In this document: positions 8,595-19,722 of the stretch, piece after piece
Position numbering within the stretch: position 1 is the stretch's first letter
Layout: each line of letters starts with the position of its first letter
Assembly (NCBI RefSeq): GCF_025837155.1
Contig: NZ_CP107549.1
Location: 2,604,001-2,668,000, forward strand
Source: Pseudomonas sp. Z8(2022)
Lineage (GTDB): Bacteria; Pseudomonadota; Gammaproteobacteria; Pseudomonadales; Pseudomonadaceae
Direction: 5' to 3'
DNA: 64,000 bases
Notes under the pieces: model-generated
What the model was told of the DNA's origin: nothing
Seen by the model: the letters and a program-made list of their open reading frames with translations, nothing else
Databases searched by the model: none
Position numbers and translations under genes: made by a program

Positions 8595-9407
8595 TCAGCG
8601 TTCTGCGCCAAGTTGGCCTCGCTCGTCGGAAAAGACGATTTCCACCCGGCGATTCTGTGCCCGACCACGTGCCGATGCATTTTCCGCGACCGGGAAGGCG
8701 GCGCCGTAACCGGTCACCTGAAGGCGCTTGGCATCGACTCCCAGGTCGACCAGCAGATCGGCCACGGCTTGCGCACGCGCACGGGACAATTCGAGATTCT
8801 CGGCCGCATCGCCGGTATTGTCGGTATAGCCTTCGATGCGTACCCGCCGCTGCGGATTGATCTGCAGGAACTGTACGAGCTTCAGAATGGTACGGTTGGC
8901 CGCCGGTTGCAGATCGGCACTGTCGGCATCGAACAATACATCGCCCAGGGTCATCACCAGACCGCGTTCGGTCTCGCTGGTGGCAAGACTGACCATCTGT
9001 TCTTCCAGCCAGCCGCTGTGCTGCTGCACGCTGAGCAGCTTGGCTTCGCGCAATGTCAGCTGCAGACGCTGACGTTCAAGCTCAAGCTTGGCGGCGCGCT
9101 CATGATTGAGGCTTATATCGCTGTGCTGCCGGGCGATCTCGGCGTAGCGCTGGCTGAGATAGGCGTAATGACGCACATCCTCGCCACTGCCCCAGTAGCT
9201 CGACAACCGCTCGGCACGAGCAAGGGATTCGCCCGCCCGAATCACATCCTTGGGCGCAGCGCGCAGGACGTCGGGATCTTCCTTGACCGACTGGAAGCTC
9301 AGGCGAGCCTCTTCCAGCGCCTGTTCGCTTGCCGGCTGATGACCCGCGCAACCATTCAGAAATGCGCCGACCAACAGCAGCCCGCCAAGATAACCGAAAG
9401 CCTTCAT
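8595..9407 (-). CDS. OmpA-family peptidoglycan-binding lipoprotein with N-terminal DUF4398
   Basis: A 270-residue lipoprotein with the box LNGC (Cys at about residue 20). A helical DUF4398-like region (about 25-130, rich in Ala, Glu, Arg) is followed by a C-terminal OmpA/MotB domain (about 140-262) with GDVLFDADSADL, RIEGYTDNTGD and NRRVEIVF, which in this family binds meso-diaminopimelate of peptidoglycan. It would anchor the outer membrane to the wall. The upstream gene stop (TGA) overlaps the start in the string GTGATG: either the GTG at 9410 or the ATG at 9407 could serve, and I chose the ATG. It is last in a three-gene operon with another DUF4398 lipoprotein and a binding protein. Confidence 0.88.
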   Translation of the reverse strand: MKAFGYLGGLLLVGAFLNGCAGHQPASEQALEEARLSFQSVKEDPDVLRAAPKDVIRAGESLARAERLSSYWGSGEDVRHYAYLSQRYAEIARQHSDISLNHERAAKLELERQRLQLTLREAKLLSVQQHSGWLEEQMVSLATSETERGLVMTLGDVLFDADSADLQPAANRTILKLVQFLQINPQRRVRIEGYTDNTGDAAENLELSRARAQAVADLLVDLGVDAKRLQVTGYGAAFPVAENASARGRAQNRRVEIVFSDERGQLGAER

Positions 9408-9757
9408 CACATGGCTCCCAGTTGCTGGCGCAGACGGCCGATACGCTGGTTGAGCTCGGTCAGCTGCTCGCGGCTCTTGGCGTTGAAATGCTGAGCCTCG
9501 GCCAGACGGGCATCCAGCTCGGCCTGCTCGGCCAGTTGGCGTGCCTGCTTGTTCTCACCATCCTGCATGGCCGTCTGGGCCTGCGCGAACTTGGTCTCGG
9601 CCTGACGCAACGACTCGGACTGTTCGCTGACAACCCCAAGGGATCTGGTCTGCACCAGGGCCTGCTCGGTCAACCGCAATTGCTCGGTGGGCGCAGGATC
9701 ACTTGCGCAGGCGGTCAGGCCCAGCGCCAGCAGCAAGGGAAGTGTTCGATTGATCAC
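9407..9757 (-). CDS. DUF4398-domain lipoprotein
   Basis: A 116-residue lipoprotein with a short signal ending in LTAC (Cys17). The rest is an alpha-helical, Ala/Glu/Gln-rich region with heptad character, matching DUF4398 as I know it. It has no catalytic motif. The adjacent OmpA-like protein contains a similar helical region, so the two may pair or derive from one another. It starts 9 bases after the stop of the binding-protein gene, and its stop overlaps the next start, so the three genes are one translational unit. Function unknown; an envelope scaffold is the simplest idea. Confidence 0.8.
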   Translation of the reverse strand: MINRTLPLLLALGLTACASDPAPTEQLRLTEQALVQTRSLGVVSEQSESLRQAETKFAQAQTAMQDGENKQARQLAEQAELDARLAEAQHFNAKSREQLTELNQRIGRLRQQLGAM

Positions 9758-9766
9758 GAAAGTTTC

Positions 9767-10600
9767 CTACTGAGTAACGTCGCCCACCGGGTCGGGCTGC
9801 ATCTGCTGCGCCTTCCACAGTTCCAGGTTGCTTTGCAGGAACTGCTCAGGCAGACCGGCGGCGACCATTTCTGTCATTTTCCTCGCCAGCTGGCCACGCA
9901 GCCAGGGCTCGTTGCACGCGGAATTGTGCGACAGGGTAAGGTAAAGACCTTCACTGGAAATGGGCGGGTCCAGCACCTCAAGGTCATCGTCCATACCCAG
10001 CGTTTCAGCAAGCGCCAGGCCGGGGTAACGCTCGTAGAGCACGTAATCGGTGCGGCCGAGCAGCAGCTTCTGGAACGCCTGGGTCAGGCTGGACACCCCC
10101 TCGAGCGTCAGGTTCTGCTTGGCGAAGGTGTCGAACTGCTGACCGAAGCTGTTGCCTACCAGGGTGTCGCCGGTGTGCCCCTGCAGGTCGATCCAGCTGC
10201 CATAGGGGAATGCCTCGCCCTTGCGCACCCAGACCACACTCGGCGTGAAGAAGAATGCAGGATGCACGTAGTCCATGTGCTCCAGTCGCGGCAGGGTCAG
10301 AAACGCACCTGCAATCAGGTCGACACGACCGGTACGCACTTCATCCTGCGCACGCGACCAAGGCCCGGTGTAGATCACGTCGATCGCTACACCCAACTCC
10401 TTGGCCAGCTGCTTGAGCATATCGGCATTGGCCCCGATCAGTTGCTGCGGATTCTGCGGATCGCGCCAGAGATAGGGCGGATATTCGGGGTTGCCGGTCG
10501 CCACCAGGCGTTCGCATTTACCCGCAGCCAGGCCGACGCTTGGCATCACGGCCAGTGCACACCACAGCAACAGCGACTTAAACAGACAACGCTCAGGCAT
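9767..10600 (-). CDS. Periplasmic substrate-binding protein, family 3 type
   Basis: A 277-residue protein with a signal peptide (hydrophobic about 8-25, ending GLAAG). The bilobal family 3 solute-binding fold follows: a first strand LVATGNPEYPPYLWRD, then GANADMLKQLAKELG, a DLIAGAFLTLPR segment and TDYVLYERYPG in the second lobe. No ABC permease or ATPase gene is nearby, so this may be an orphan binding protein with a sensory or scavenging role rather than part of a transporter. It is the first gene of the operon with the DUF4398 and OmpA-like lipoproteins. The start is the ATG at 10600; the Shine-Dalgarno sequence is weak. Confidence 0.82.
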   Translation of the reverse strand: MPERCLFKSLLLWCALAVMPSVGLAAGKCERLVATGNPEYPPYLWRDPQNPQQLIGANADMLKQLAKELGVAIDVIYTGPWSRAQDEVRTGRVDLIAGAFLTLPRLEHMDYVHPAFFFTPSVVWVRKGEAFPYGSWIDLQGHTGDTLVGNSFGQQFDTFAKQNLTLEGVSSLTQAFQKLLLGRTDYVLYERYPGLALAETLGMDDDLEVLDPPISSEGLYLTLSHNSACNEPWLRGQLARKMTEMVAAGLPEQFLQSNLELWKAQQMQPDPVGDVTQ

Positions 10601-10715
10601 TGACTACTCTCGGTTCATGCGTTGATCGGCGGGATGAGTGCAACCCTACCCGTAATCTTCTGTGTTCATGCTAGCTTAGTGGCGTCGCCATAATAATTCG
10701 CGATAAGGACGCGCC

Positions 10716-11657
10716 ATGAAAAAACTGCTGTTCGGACTGATACTCCTGCTGTCAGCAACGGTAGCCGCGCTGTACTTCACCCCTGCAGCTCAACTGACAG
10801 TCCTGCGCTGGGTAGAACAGTACCGCGCCGGGCTCACTCACGAGCAGCTAACGGTCAACGATCTTAACATCCATTACTACCAGGGAGGACCCGCCAGCGG
10901 CGAAACCCTGATACTGCTCCACGGCTTCGCTGCGGACAAGGATAACTGGCTGCGTTTTTCCCGCCACCTGACGCAGGACTATCGCGTCATCGCCGTGGAC
11001 CTGCCCGGTTTCGGCGAGAGCGATCTGCCGCCAGGCAGCTATGACGTCGGCACCCAGGCCGAGCGACTGGCCAACATCCTCGATGCCCTGGGTATCCGGC
11101 AGGCGCATGTGCTGGGTAATTCGATGGGCGGGCATATCGCCGCACTCTTCGCAGCACGCTACCCGGACCGGGTGCACTCGCTGGCCCTGTTCGACAACGC
11201 CGGTATCGACGCCCCCAGACAGAGCGAGCTGTACCAGCGCCTGCGTCAGGACGGCGCCAACCCGCTGGTAGTACGCAAGATCGAGGACTTCCAGGCGCTG
11301 CTGGAGTTCGTCTTCGTCGAACCACCCTATCTGCCGGAATCACTGAAGACCCACCTGGCCGAACGCGCCATGGCCAACGCGGCGCATTACGATCGAGTAT
11401 TCGAGCAGCTGGTGAGTCGTTATGTCCCGCTTGAGCACGAGCTGCCGAAGATCAGCGCGCCCACCCTGATACTCTGGGGCAAACAGGACCGCGTACTGGA
11501 CGTGTCCAGCATCGAGGTCATGCAACCCCTGCTGCGCAAACCCAGCGTTGTGATCATGGATAACGTCGGTCATGCCCCCATGCTCGAACGCCCAGAGGAA
11601 AGCGCCCTGCTCTACCGGCGTTTTCTGGCCGATCTAAAGCCTGAAGACATCCCATAA
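10716..11657 (+). CDS. plaF: Membrane-anchored phospholipase A PlaF (alpha/beta hydrolase)
   Basis: A 313-residue alpha/beta hydrolase with a single N-terminal membrane helix (about residues 5-25) and no cleavage site. The hydrolase fold shows LLHGF (oxyanion region), nucleophile elbow GNSMGG with Ser136, Asp258 in GKQDRV and His286 in GHAPM. These positions agree almost exactly with the Ser-Asp-His triad reported for P. aeruginosa PlaF (PA2949), an inner-membrane phospholipase A that remodels glycerophospholipids and is inhibited by fatty acids. The gene also has the PA2949 neighbourhood, next to etfA. It is convergent with etfA and shares a bidirectional terminator. A start at 10716 preceded by AAGGA fits. 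Confidence 0.85.
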   Translation: MKKLLFGLILLLSATVAALYFTPAAQLTVLRWVEQYRAGLTHEQLTVNDLNIHYYQGGPASGETLILLHGFAADKDNWLRFSRHLTQDYRVIAVDLPGFGESDLPPGSYDVGTQAERLANILDALGIRQAHVLGNSMGGHIAALFAARYPDRVHSLALFDNAGIDAPRQSELYQRLRQDGANPLVVRKIEDFQALLEFVFVEPPYLPESLKTHLAERAMANAAHYDRVFEQLVSRYVPLEHELPKISAPTLILWGKQDRVLDVSSIEVMQPLLRKPSVVIMDNVGHAPMLERPEESALLYRRFLADLKPEDIP

Positions 11658-11683
11658 AAAACCCGCTCTAGAGCGGGTTTTTT
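11656..11683. terminator. Bidirectional terminator between plaF and etfA
   Basis: A run of A, the stem ACCCGCTC/GAGCGGGT and a run of T: symmetrical, so it can end plaF on the plus strand and etfA on the minus strand. It overlaps the plaF stop codon. Confidence 0.92.
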
Positions 11684-11699
11684 CGTAGCGGGAAACGGC

Positions 11700-12629
11700 T
11701 TAGACCAGTTTTTCCAGCTCCGGAACGGCTTCGAACAGATCGGCAACCAGGCCGTAGTCAGCCACCTGGAAGATCGGCGCTTCTTCGTCCTTGTTGATCG
11801 CAACGATCACCTTGGAATCCTTCATACCGGCCAGGTGCTGGATGGCACCGGAGATACCGACAGCGACGTAGAGTTGCGGAGCAACGATCTTGCCGGTCTG
11901 GCCGACCTGCATGTCGTTCGGTACGAAGCCGGCGTCGACGGCGGCGCGGGAAGCACCAACGGCAGCACCCAGCTTGTCTGCCAGCGCGTAGAGGATCTTG
12001 AAGTTGTCGCCGTTGCCCATGCCGCGGCCGCCGGAAACGACGATCTTGGCAGCGGTCAGTTCCGGACGGTCGGACTTGGCCAGTTCTTCACCGACAAAGG
12101 CGGACTTGCCGGCATCGGCGGGGCCGGACACGGCTTCAATGGCAGCGGAACCACCTTCGGCGGCTGCGGCGTCGAAACCGGTGCTACGCACGGTGATCAC
12201 CTTGACGGCAGCAGAGGACTGCACGGTGGCGATGGCGTTGCCAGCGTAGATTGGGCGCTTGAAGGTGTCGGCGCTTTCAACGGCGATGATCTCGGAGATC
12301 TGGTCGACGTCCAGGGCAGCGGCGACGCGCGGCAGGATGTTCTTGCCGTTGCTGGTAGCGGCAGCCAGGATGTGGCTGTAGCCCTTGCCCAGCTCGGCTA
12401 CCAGCGGCGCGACATTTTCCGGCAGCTGGTTGGCATAGGCGGCGTTGTCGGCAACCAGGACCTTGGCCACGCCAGCGATCTTGGCAGCAGCTTCGGCAGC
12501 AGCGCCAGCATTGGCACCGGCTACCAGAACGTGAATGTCACCACCGATCTTCTGCGCAGCAGCAACGGTGTTCAGGGTAGCGGCAGCCAGAGCGGCATTG
12601 GTGTGTTCAGCGATAACCAGGATAGTCAT
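11700..12629 (-). CDS. etfA: Electron transfer flavoprotein, alpha subunit
   Basis: A 309-residue ETF alpha subunit. The C-terminal FAD domain is clear, with [33 protein letters not shown] and [17 protein letters not shown]. With EtfB it accepts electrons from acyl-CoA dehydrogenases (fatty acid, amino acid and terpene oxidation) and passes them to the ETF-ubiquinone oxidoreductase encoded divergently at 13704. The ATG follows the etfB stop TAA without a spacer, so etfB and etfA are co-translated. Lys and Glu codons near the C-terminus match the usual end of the family. Length and motifs are normal. Confidence 0.97.
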   Translation of the reverse strand: MTILVIAEHTNAALAAATLNTVAAAQKIGGDIHVLVAGANAGAAAEAAAKIAGVAKVLVADNAAYANQLPENVAPLVAELGKGYSHILAAATSNGKNILPRVAAALDVDQISEIIAVESADTFKRPIYAGNAIATVQSSAAVKVITVRSTGFDAAAAEGGSAAIEAVSGPADAGKSAFVGEELAKSDRPELTAAKIVVSGGRGMGNGDNFKILYALADKLGAAVGASRAAVDAGFVPNDMQVGQTGKIVAPQLYVAVGISGAIQHLAGMKDSKVIVAINKDEEAPIFQVADYGLVADLFEAVPELEKLV

Positions 12630-13379
12630 TTAGATTACCTTCGCCTCGTTCTTCAGTTTCTCGACCAGTTCAGCCACGGACTTGACCTTGATACCGGCGC
12701 TGCGGGCAGCCGGCGCTTCGACTTTCAGGGTCTTGACGGTGGAGGCGGTGGAAACGCCCAGCGCGTCCGGGGTAACGGTTTCCAGCGGCTTCTTCTTGGC
12801 CTTCATGATGTTCGGCAGCGATGCGTAGCGCGGCTCGTTCAGGCGCAGATCGGTGGTAACGATCGCCGGCAGATTCAGCGCCACGGTCTGCAGACCGCCA
12901 TCGATCTCACGGGTGACATTGACCTTGTCGCCAGCCACTTCGACCTTGGAGGCGAAGGTACCTTGGCCGAAGCCGGTCAGGGCGCCCAGCATCTGGCCGG
13001 TCTGGTTGTTGTCGCTGTCGATGGCCTGCTTGCCCATGATCACGAGCTGCGGCTGCTCCTTGTCGACCACGGCCTTGAGCAGCTTGGCCACGGCCAGGGA
13101 GTTCAGTTCGTCATTGGATTCGACGAGGATGGCGCGGTCAGCACCCAGGGCCAGAGCGGTACGCAGTTGTTCCTGAGCTGCGGCCGGGCCGATGGTGACG
13201 ACGACGATTTCGCTCGCTACGCCCTTTTCCTTCAGGCGTACGGCTTCTTCCACGGCGATTTCGCAGAAGGGGTTCATGGACATCTTGACGTTGGCGAGGT
13301 CGACACCGCTGTTGTCCGCCTTGACGCGGACCTTGACGTTGTAGTCAACCACTCGTTTGACAGCTACAAGAACCTTCAT
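12630..13379 (-). CDS. etfB: Electron transfer flavoprotein, beta subunit
   Basis: A 249-residue ETF beta subunit, the standard length, starting [17 protein letters not shown]. It has the AMP-binding region ([13 protein letters not shown]) and the recognition-loop area near [10 protein letters not shown]. It forms the heterodimer with EtfA. The ATG at 13379 is chosen by family length and the upstream GAGG; the frame runs open further upstream with no domain. The message probably starts within the 324-base region shared with the oxidoreductase gene, where a PsrA-type operator is found, so fatty acids may control it. Confidence 0.96.
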   Translation of the reverse strand: MKVLVAVKRVVDYNVKVRVKADNSGVDLANVKMSMNPFCEIAVEEAVRLKEKGVASEIVVVTIGPAAAQEQLRTALALGADRAILVESNDELNSLAVAKLLKAVVDKEQPQLVIMGKQAIDSDNNQTGQMLGALTGFGQGTFASKVEVAGDKVNVTREIDGGLQTVALNLPAIVTTDLRLNEPRYASLPNIMKAKKKPLETVTPDALGVSTASTVKTLKVEAPAARSAGIKVKSVAELVEKLKNEAKVI

Positions 13380-13703
13380 GGATTCCTCGTTACTCTCCGG
13401 TGAATAAGAATGTCGCCCAGGCGAGCCTGGCCAGTGATGCAGAATCGGCCGCAACCAACCTTTCAGCTCAGACGGCGAGCGCAAAACCGCCCGTATCTTG
13501 ACCCCGCGGCCTGGCCCGGTCAATACAGCGAACTGGCCGGTCATCCGCGATGTAGTACGATTCTAACAGGCCTACAGAAAATTCAAACAAACGTTTGTAT
13601 TGGATCGCTCGGAGGGTGTAGATATAATGCCCGCGCCGTGCTTAGGGAGTGAGCCGCGCCCTCCCCTATAAAACATCGAAGAGCCTTGACTAGGAGATAG
13701 CCT
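13380..13703. other. Divergent promoter region between etfB and the ETF-quinone oxidoreductase gene
   Basis: No gene is visible. It must hold promoters for both divergent units and contains the palindromic PsrA-like box described separately. The part next to etfB is GC-rich without notable structure. Confidence 0.7.
13584..13597. promoter_or_regulatory. PsrA-type operator
   Basis: CAAAC-AAAC-GTTTG matches the PsrA consensus (G/C)AAAC-N2-4-GTTT(G/C). PsrA is a TetR-family repressor released by long-chain fatty acids. From memory, etfB (PA2952) has been reported as a PsrA target in P. aeruginosa, which would agree with this position. Confidence 0.75.
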
Positions 13704-15368
<1,665 letters not shown>

Positions 15369-15381
15369 TTCGCGCATGATG

Positions 15382-15410
15382 TGAAAAAGGCTCCCTCGGG
15401 AGCCTTTTTC
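15382..15410. terminator. Bidirectional terminator between the ETF-QO gene and the SDR gene
   Basis: AAAAAGGCTCCC/GGGAGCCTTTTT, a symmetrical hairpin with A and T tails between convergent genes. Confidence 0.92.
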
Positions 15411-15431
15411 GTTTCTGTAGAAGCCTGGGGC

Positions 15432-16208
15432 TCAGTCTTCGTAGATCATCTTGCGACTCATGCCGCCATCGATGACAAACTCCTCTCCGGTGACGAAACC
15501 GGCTGCATCGGACAGCAGCCAGGCGACCTGCGCTGCTACATCCTCCACCGTCCCGACGCGACCGACCGGATGCTGCGCATGATCGAACACCGACAGCGGC
15601 TCCAGGCGCTGCTGCGAAGGGTCGCGAGCGTCGATCCATCCAGGGCTGACGCAATTGACGCGCACCTCCGGCCCCAGACTGATCGATAGCGCATGCGTGA
15701 GTGCGACCAACCCGCCCTTGCTCGCTGCGTAGGCCTCGCAATCGGCTTCGGACTGACTGGCCCGGGTCGAGGCTATGTTGACGATGGCTCCGCGATGCCC
15801 CCGCAGGTACGGCGCACAGTGCTTGGCCAGAAGCATGGCGCCGGTCAGATTCACCGCCAGCATGCGATTCCAGCGTTTGAGGTCGAGCGACTCCAGCGGC
15901 GGCGTGTAGGGATCGGAAATGGCAGCATTGCACACCAGCGCATCGAGGCGACCGAACTGGCCGAGCACCTCGGCGACGCCGACACTGACCTGATCCTCCT
16001 TGGCCACATCCATGGCGACGAACCAGGCGTTGTCGCCCAGCGCACGCGCCACCCTGGAGCCGCGCTCGCGATCGACATCGGCCAGCACCACCTGCCAGCC
16101 TTCGGTGATCAGCCAGGCACTGATACCCAGACCGATGCCGCGCGCGGCTCCGGTGACCAGTGCGACACGCCCGTTATTGGGAGTTCCTTCACTCCCCCAC
16201 TCCAGCAT
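15432..16208 (-). CDS. Short-chain dehydrogenase/reductase coupled to metZ
   Basis: A 258-residue classical [11 protein letters not shown] nucleotide-binding motif at about 19-26, CNAA at about 95-98, catalytic Ser in NIAST, and YAASK with the Tyr/Lys pair near 160-165. The C-terminal end [11 protein letters not shown] is typical. The substrate is not known; the orthologous position in P. aeruginosa (PA3106) is also an uncharacterised SDR. Its ATG overlaps the metZ stop (TGATG), so the two are translationally coupled, suggesting a role tied to methionine or sulfur metabolism, though this is only context. Confidence 0.9.
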   Translation of the reverse strand: MLEWGSEGTPNNGRVALVTGAARGIGLGISAWLITEGWQVVLADVDRERGSRVARALGDNAWFVAMDVAKEDQVSVGVAEVLGQFGRLDALVCNAAISDPYTPPLESLDLKRWNRMLAVNLTGAMLLAKHCAPYLRGHRGAIVNIASTRASQSEADCEAYAASKGGLVALTHALSISLGPEVRVNCVSPGWIDARDPSQQRLEPLSVFDHAQHPVGRVGTVEDVAAQVAWLLSDAAGFVTGEEFVIDGGMSRKMIYED

Positions 16209-17419
16209 CAGAGCGCGGCCAGACCGCGCGCCAGGTCTGCCTTCAGGTCTTCCAGGTCTTCCAGGCCCACGGCAACGCGAATCAGACTATCGCTGATGCC
16301 GGCATTGGCACGCTCCTGCGGTGTCAGGCGCCCATGGGAAGTGGTGGCCGGGTGAGCGATGGTGGTCTTGGTATCACCCAGGTTGGTGGTGATGGAGATG
16401 ACGCGCGTGCCATCGATCACCTTCCACGCCGCTTCGCGACCGCCCTTGACCTCGAAGCTGACCACGGCGCCAAAGGCGCTCTGCTGCTTCTTCGCCAGTT
16501 CATGCTGCGGATGGCTGGGCAGACCGGCGTAGTACACGCGCTCGACCTGAGGCTGCTGTTCGAGCCACAGCGCCAGCTGCAGGGCGCTCTCGCTCTGCGC
16601 ACGCATACGAATACGCAGGGTTTCCAGCCCCTTGAGGAACAGCCAGGCATTGAACGGGCTGAGGGTTGGTCCGGCGGTGCGCAGGAAGCCGACCACCTGG
16701 TCGATCTGCGCCTTGCGCCCGGCCACCACGCCGCCGAGCCCGCGACCCTGACCATCGATGTACTTGGTCGCCGAATGCATGACGATGTCGGCGCCGAGCT
16801 TTAGCGGCTGCTGCAGAGCCGGGGTGCAGAAGCAGTTGTCCACCGCCAGCAGGGCCCCGCGGGCATGGGCGATGTCGGCCAGGGCCGCGATATCCACCAG
16901 CTCGGCCAGCGGATTGGACGGTGACTCGACGAACAGCAATCTGGTGTTGGGCTTGAATGCAGCCTGCCAGGCATCCAGATCGGCGAGCGGCACGTAGTCC
17001 ACCTCGATGCCGAAGCGCTTGAGGTACTTCTCGAACAGACTGATGGTGGAGCCGAACACGCTGCGCGATACCAGCACATGGTCACCGGCGCTGCACAGGC
17101 TCATGACGATGGAGAGTATCGCCGACATGCCGGAAGCCGTGGCTACCGCCTGCTCGGCCCCTTCCAGCGCAGCGATGCGCTCTTCGAAGGTACGCACGGT
17201 AGGGTTGGTGTAGCGCGAATAAACGTTGCCGGGTACTTCACCGGCAAATCGCGCAGCCGCATCGGCCGCGGTACGGAATACATAGCTGGAGGTCAGAAAC
17301 AGCGCCTCGCCATGCTCCCCTTCCGGCGAGCGGTGCTGACCGGCGCGTACCGCCAGGGTGTCGAAGCCAACGCCATCAAGATCGCTGTCGAGGCGACCCG
17401 CATCCCATTCCAGTGTCAT
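16208..17419 (-). CDS. metZ: O-succinylhomoserine sulfhydrylase
   Basis: A 403-residue PLP enzyme of the Cys/Met metabolism family. Hallmarks are [16 protein letters not shown], the strand AVDNCFCTP and the PLP-binding lysine at about 219 in [11 protein letters not shown]. It converts O-succinylhomoserine and sulfide to homocysteine in the direct sulfhydrylation route that Pseudomonas uses. The position immediately downstream of purF and upstream of an SDR is the P. aeruginosa order (PA3108-PA3107-PA3106). Cystathionine gamma-synthase is the main alternative, but the gene order and the N-terminal [11 protein letters not shown] favour MetZ. A REP pair separates it from purF. Confidence 0.93.
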   Translation of the reverse strand: MTLEWDAGRLDSDLDGVGFDTLAVRAGQHRSPEGEHGEALFLTSSYVFRTAADAAARFAGEVPGNVYSRYTNPTVRTFEERIAALEGAEQAVATASGMSAILSIVMSLCSAGDHVLVSRSVFGSTISLFEKYLKRFGIEVDYVPLADLDAWQAAFKPNTRLLFVESPSNPLAELVDIAALADIAHARGALLAVDNCFCTPALQQPLKLGADIVMHSATKYIDGQGRGLGGVVAGRKAQIDQVVGFLRTAGPTLSPFNAWLFLKGLETLRIRMRAQSESALQLALWLEQQPQVERVYYAGLPSHPQHELAKKQQSAFGAVVSFEVKGGREAAWKVIDGTRVISITTNLGDTKTTIAHPATTSHGRLTPQERANAGISDSLIRVAVGLEDLEDLKADLARGLAAL

Positions 17420-17438
17420 ATCTCTACCTCACGAATAA

Positions 17439-17499
17439 GTAGCCCGGATGCAATCCGGGAACTTCAATGTGACATTCCCCCGGGCTGCATCCGGGCTAC
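17439..17499. repeat. REPIN-like pair, family A
   Basis: Two REP-like units in inverted orientation: GTAGCCCGGATGCAATCCGGG at 17439 and CCCGGGCTGCATCCGGGCTAC at 17478. Together they form a long imperfect hairpin in the purF-metZ intergenic space. Confidence 0.88.
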
Positions 17500-17530
17500 A
17501 GATCAAGGGCAGGTCTCCCTGCCCGGTGCA

Positions 17531-19039
17531 TCAGTTGTTATGCAGATCGATGATCGCACTGACCGCCTGGGCCTTGGCCTTGCTGGCGTCGTTACGCGCC
17601 TGCTCGATACGGTTCAGGTAGGCCTCGTCGACATCTCCGGTGACGTACTTGCCATCGAAAACCGCGCAATCGAAGTTGTCGATCTTGATCTTCTTGCTGC
17701 CACTGACTGCTTCGATCAGGTCCGGCAGGTCCTGATAGACCAGCCAGTCGGCGCCGATCAGCTCGCACACCTGCTCGGTGGTACGGCCATGGGCAATCAG
17801 TTCGTGAGCGCTGGGCATATCGATGCCGTAGACGTTCGGGTAGCGCACCGCCGGTGCCGCCGAGCAGAAATACACGTTCTTCGCCCCGGCTTCGCGGGCC
17901 ATCTGAATGATCTGCTTGCAGGTGGTACCGCGCACGATGGAATCGTCCACCAGCATCACGTTCTTGCCGCGGAACTCCAGCTCGATGGCGTTGAGCTTCT
18001 GCCGCACGGATTTCTTGCGCGCCGCCTGGCCGGGCATGATGAAGGTCCGGCCGATGTAGCGGTTCTTGACGAAGCCTTCGCGGAACTTCACGCCCAGGCG
18101 GTTGGCCAGCTCCAGCGCTGCGGTACGGCTGGTATCGGGAATGGGAATGACCACATCGATATCGTGATCCGGACGCTCGCGGAGAATCTTGTCAGCCAGC
18201 TTCTCGCCCATGCGCAGGCGCGCCTTGTATACCGAGATGCCGTCCATGATCGAGTCCGGACGGGCCAGGTAGACGTGCTCGAAGATGCACGGCGCGTACT
18301 TCGGATCGGCCGCGCACTGGCGGGTGAACAGCTGGCCGTCCTCGGTGATGTACACCGCTTCGCCCGGCGCCAGGTCGCGGATCAGGGTAAAGCCGAGCAC
18401 ATCCAGCGATACGCTTTCCGAGGCGATCATGTACTCCACGCCCTCGTCGGTGTGGCGCTGACCGAACACGATCGGGCGAATGCCGTTGGGGTCGCGGAAA
18501 CCGACGATACCGTAGCCGGTAATCATTGCCACCACCGCGTAGCCACCCAGGCAACGCTCATGCACGTGGCTGACGGCGGCGAACACATCTTCCTCGGTCG
18601 GTTGCAGCTTGCCGCGCTGGGCCAGCTCGTGGGCGAACACGTTGAGCAGCACTTCCGAGTCGGAATTGGTGTTCACGTGGCGCAGATCGGACTCGTAGAT
18701 TTCCTTGGCCAACTGTTCGACGTTGGTCAGGTTGCCGTTGTGCGCCAGGGTGATGCCGTACGGCGAGTTGACGTAGAACGGCTGCGCTTCGGCCGAGCTG
18801 GAGCTGCCGGCTGTCGGGTAGCGCACGTGGCCGATGCCCATGTGGCCAATCAAACGCTGCATGTGGCGCTGCTGAAACACATCGCGCACCAGGCCGTTGT
18901 CCTTGCGCAGGAACAGGCGACCGTCATGGCTGGTGACGATACCGGCAGCATCCTGGCCGCGGTGCTGGAGGACGGTCAGCCCGTCATACAGCGCCTGATT
19001 GACATTCGATTTACCGACGATACCGACGATGCCACACAT
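17531..19039 (-). CDS. purF: Amidophosphoribosyltransferase
   Basis: A 502-residue enzyme of the E. coli type. Met1 is followed by Cys2 (MCGIVGIVG), the N-terminal nucleophile of the glutaminase domain, so no propeptide is present. The C-terminal phosphoribosyltransferase domain carries the PRPP motif [13 protein letters not shown]. It performs the first committed step of purine synthesis, making phosphoribosylamine from PRPP and glutamine. It is downstream of cvpA, as in many proteobacteria, probably in one transcript with it. The ATG at 19039 is fixed by the Cys2 requirement. Confidence 0.98.
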   Translation of the reverse strand: MCGIVGIVGKSNVNQALYDGLTVLQHRGQDAAGIVTSHDGRLFLRKDNGLVRDVFQQRHMQRLIGHMGIGHVRYPTAGSSSSAEAQPFYVNSPYGITLAHNGNLTNVEQLAKEIYESDLRHVNTNSDSEVLLNVFAHELAQRGKLQPTEEDVFAAVSHVHERCLGGYAVVAMITGYGIVGFRDPNGIRPIVFGQRHTDEGVEYMIASESVSLDVLGFTLIRDLAPGEAVYITEDGQLFTRQCAADPKYAPCIFEHVYLARPDSIMDGISVYKARLRMGEKLADKILRERPDHDIDVVIPIPDTSRTAALELANRLGVKFREGFVKNRYIGRTFIMPGQAARKKSVRQKLNAIELEFRGKNVMLVDDSIVRGTTCKQIIQMAREAGAKNVYFCSAAPAVRYPNVYGIDMPSAHELIAHGRTTEQVCELIGADWLVYQDLPDLIEAVSGSKKIKIDNFDCAVFDGKYVTGDVDEAYLNRIEQARNDASKAKAQAVSAIIDLHNN

Positions 19040-19115
19040 GTGCCACGACCCCTGCTAGATAGTTCAGGCTAATTCAGCGAGTGGCGCAGCGGTGACTCCG
19101 CGCCGTTCACTCTTT

Positions 19116-19637
19116 TTAAAGCAGATCGGCTGGGTTAGCCGAACCACCGGAAAACCACTGTTCGGACCACCCCAGAATGAGGTTCTTCGACCAGTCGGCA
19201 ACCATCAGAAAATGCGGCACCAGTTGCGACTGCTGCCACCACGTATCCTGCTCCACCGGCGCCAGACTGATCAGTCCGACCAGCAGCACGACCAGCAAGC
19301 CACCCCGCGCAGCGCCGAATACCATGCCGAGGAAACGGTCGGTACCGGACAGGCCTGTCACACGGATCAGCTCACCGATCAGGAAATTGACCAGAGCCCC
19401 TACCAGCAAGGTGGCAATAAAGAGAATGGCACAGGCCGCGATCACCCGGGCAGAAGGTGTTTCGATGAATTCGACAAGATGCTGGGCCAAGGCGCCACCG
19501 AACATCCAGGCGACCACACCTGCGATGATCCAGGTCAAAAGCGACAGCGCTTCCTTGACGAAGCCACGCTTGAGACTGATCAGACTAGAGATGGCGATGA
19601 CGGCGATGATCGCCCAATCGACCCAGGTGAATACCAC
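19116..19637 (-). CDS. cvpA: CvpA family inner-membrane protein
   Basis: A 173-residue protein with four predicted membrane helices (about 5-25, 30-50, 65-90 and 105-125) and a short soluble tail. The first helix, with WVDWAIIAVIAISSLISLKRG, is the family signature. CvpA is known in enterobacteria for colicin V production and bile or envelope tolerance; its molecular role is unclear. The start here is a GTG at 19637, since no ATG is placed near the family start. It lies 76 bases before purF, the conserved order. Confidence 0.93.
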   Translation of the reverse strand: MVFTWVDWAIIAVIAISSLISLKRGFVKEALSLLTWIIAGVVAWMFGGALAQHLVEFIETPSARVIAACAILFIATLLVGALVNFLIGELIRVTGLSGTDRFLGMVFGAARGGLLVVLLVGLISLAPVEQDTWWQQSQLVPHFLMVADWSKNLILGWSEQWFSGGSANPADLL

Positions 19638-19722
19638 GGTGCGGCCTACCAGCGGAAAAGGCGGAACATTTTAGCAGAGCCCGGTGAATCGGGTAACCGG
19701 GCGTTGCATTTCAACGACGGGC

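Noticed and set aside
17078..19072. 664-codon open frame on the plus strand opposite purF and metZ
   Set aside because: It spans two well-defined genes and an intergenic REP pair; it is a shadow frame.
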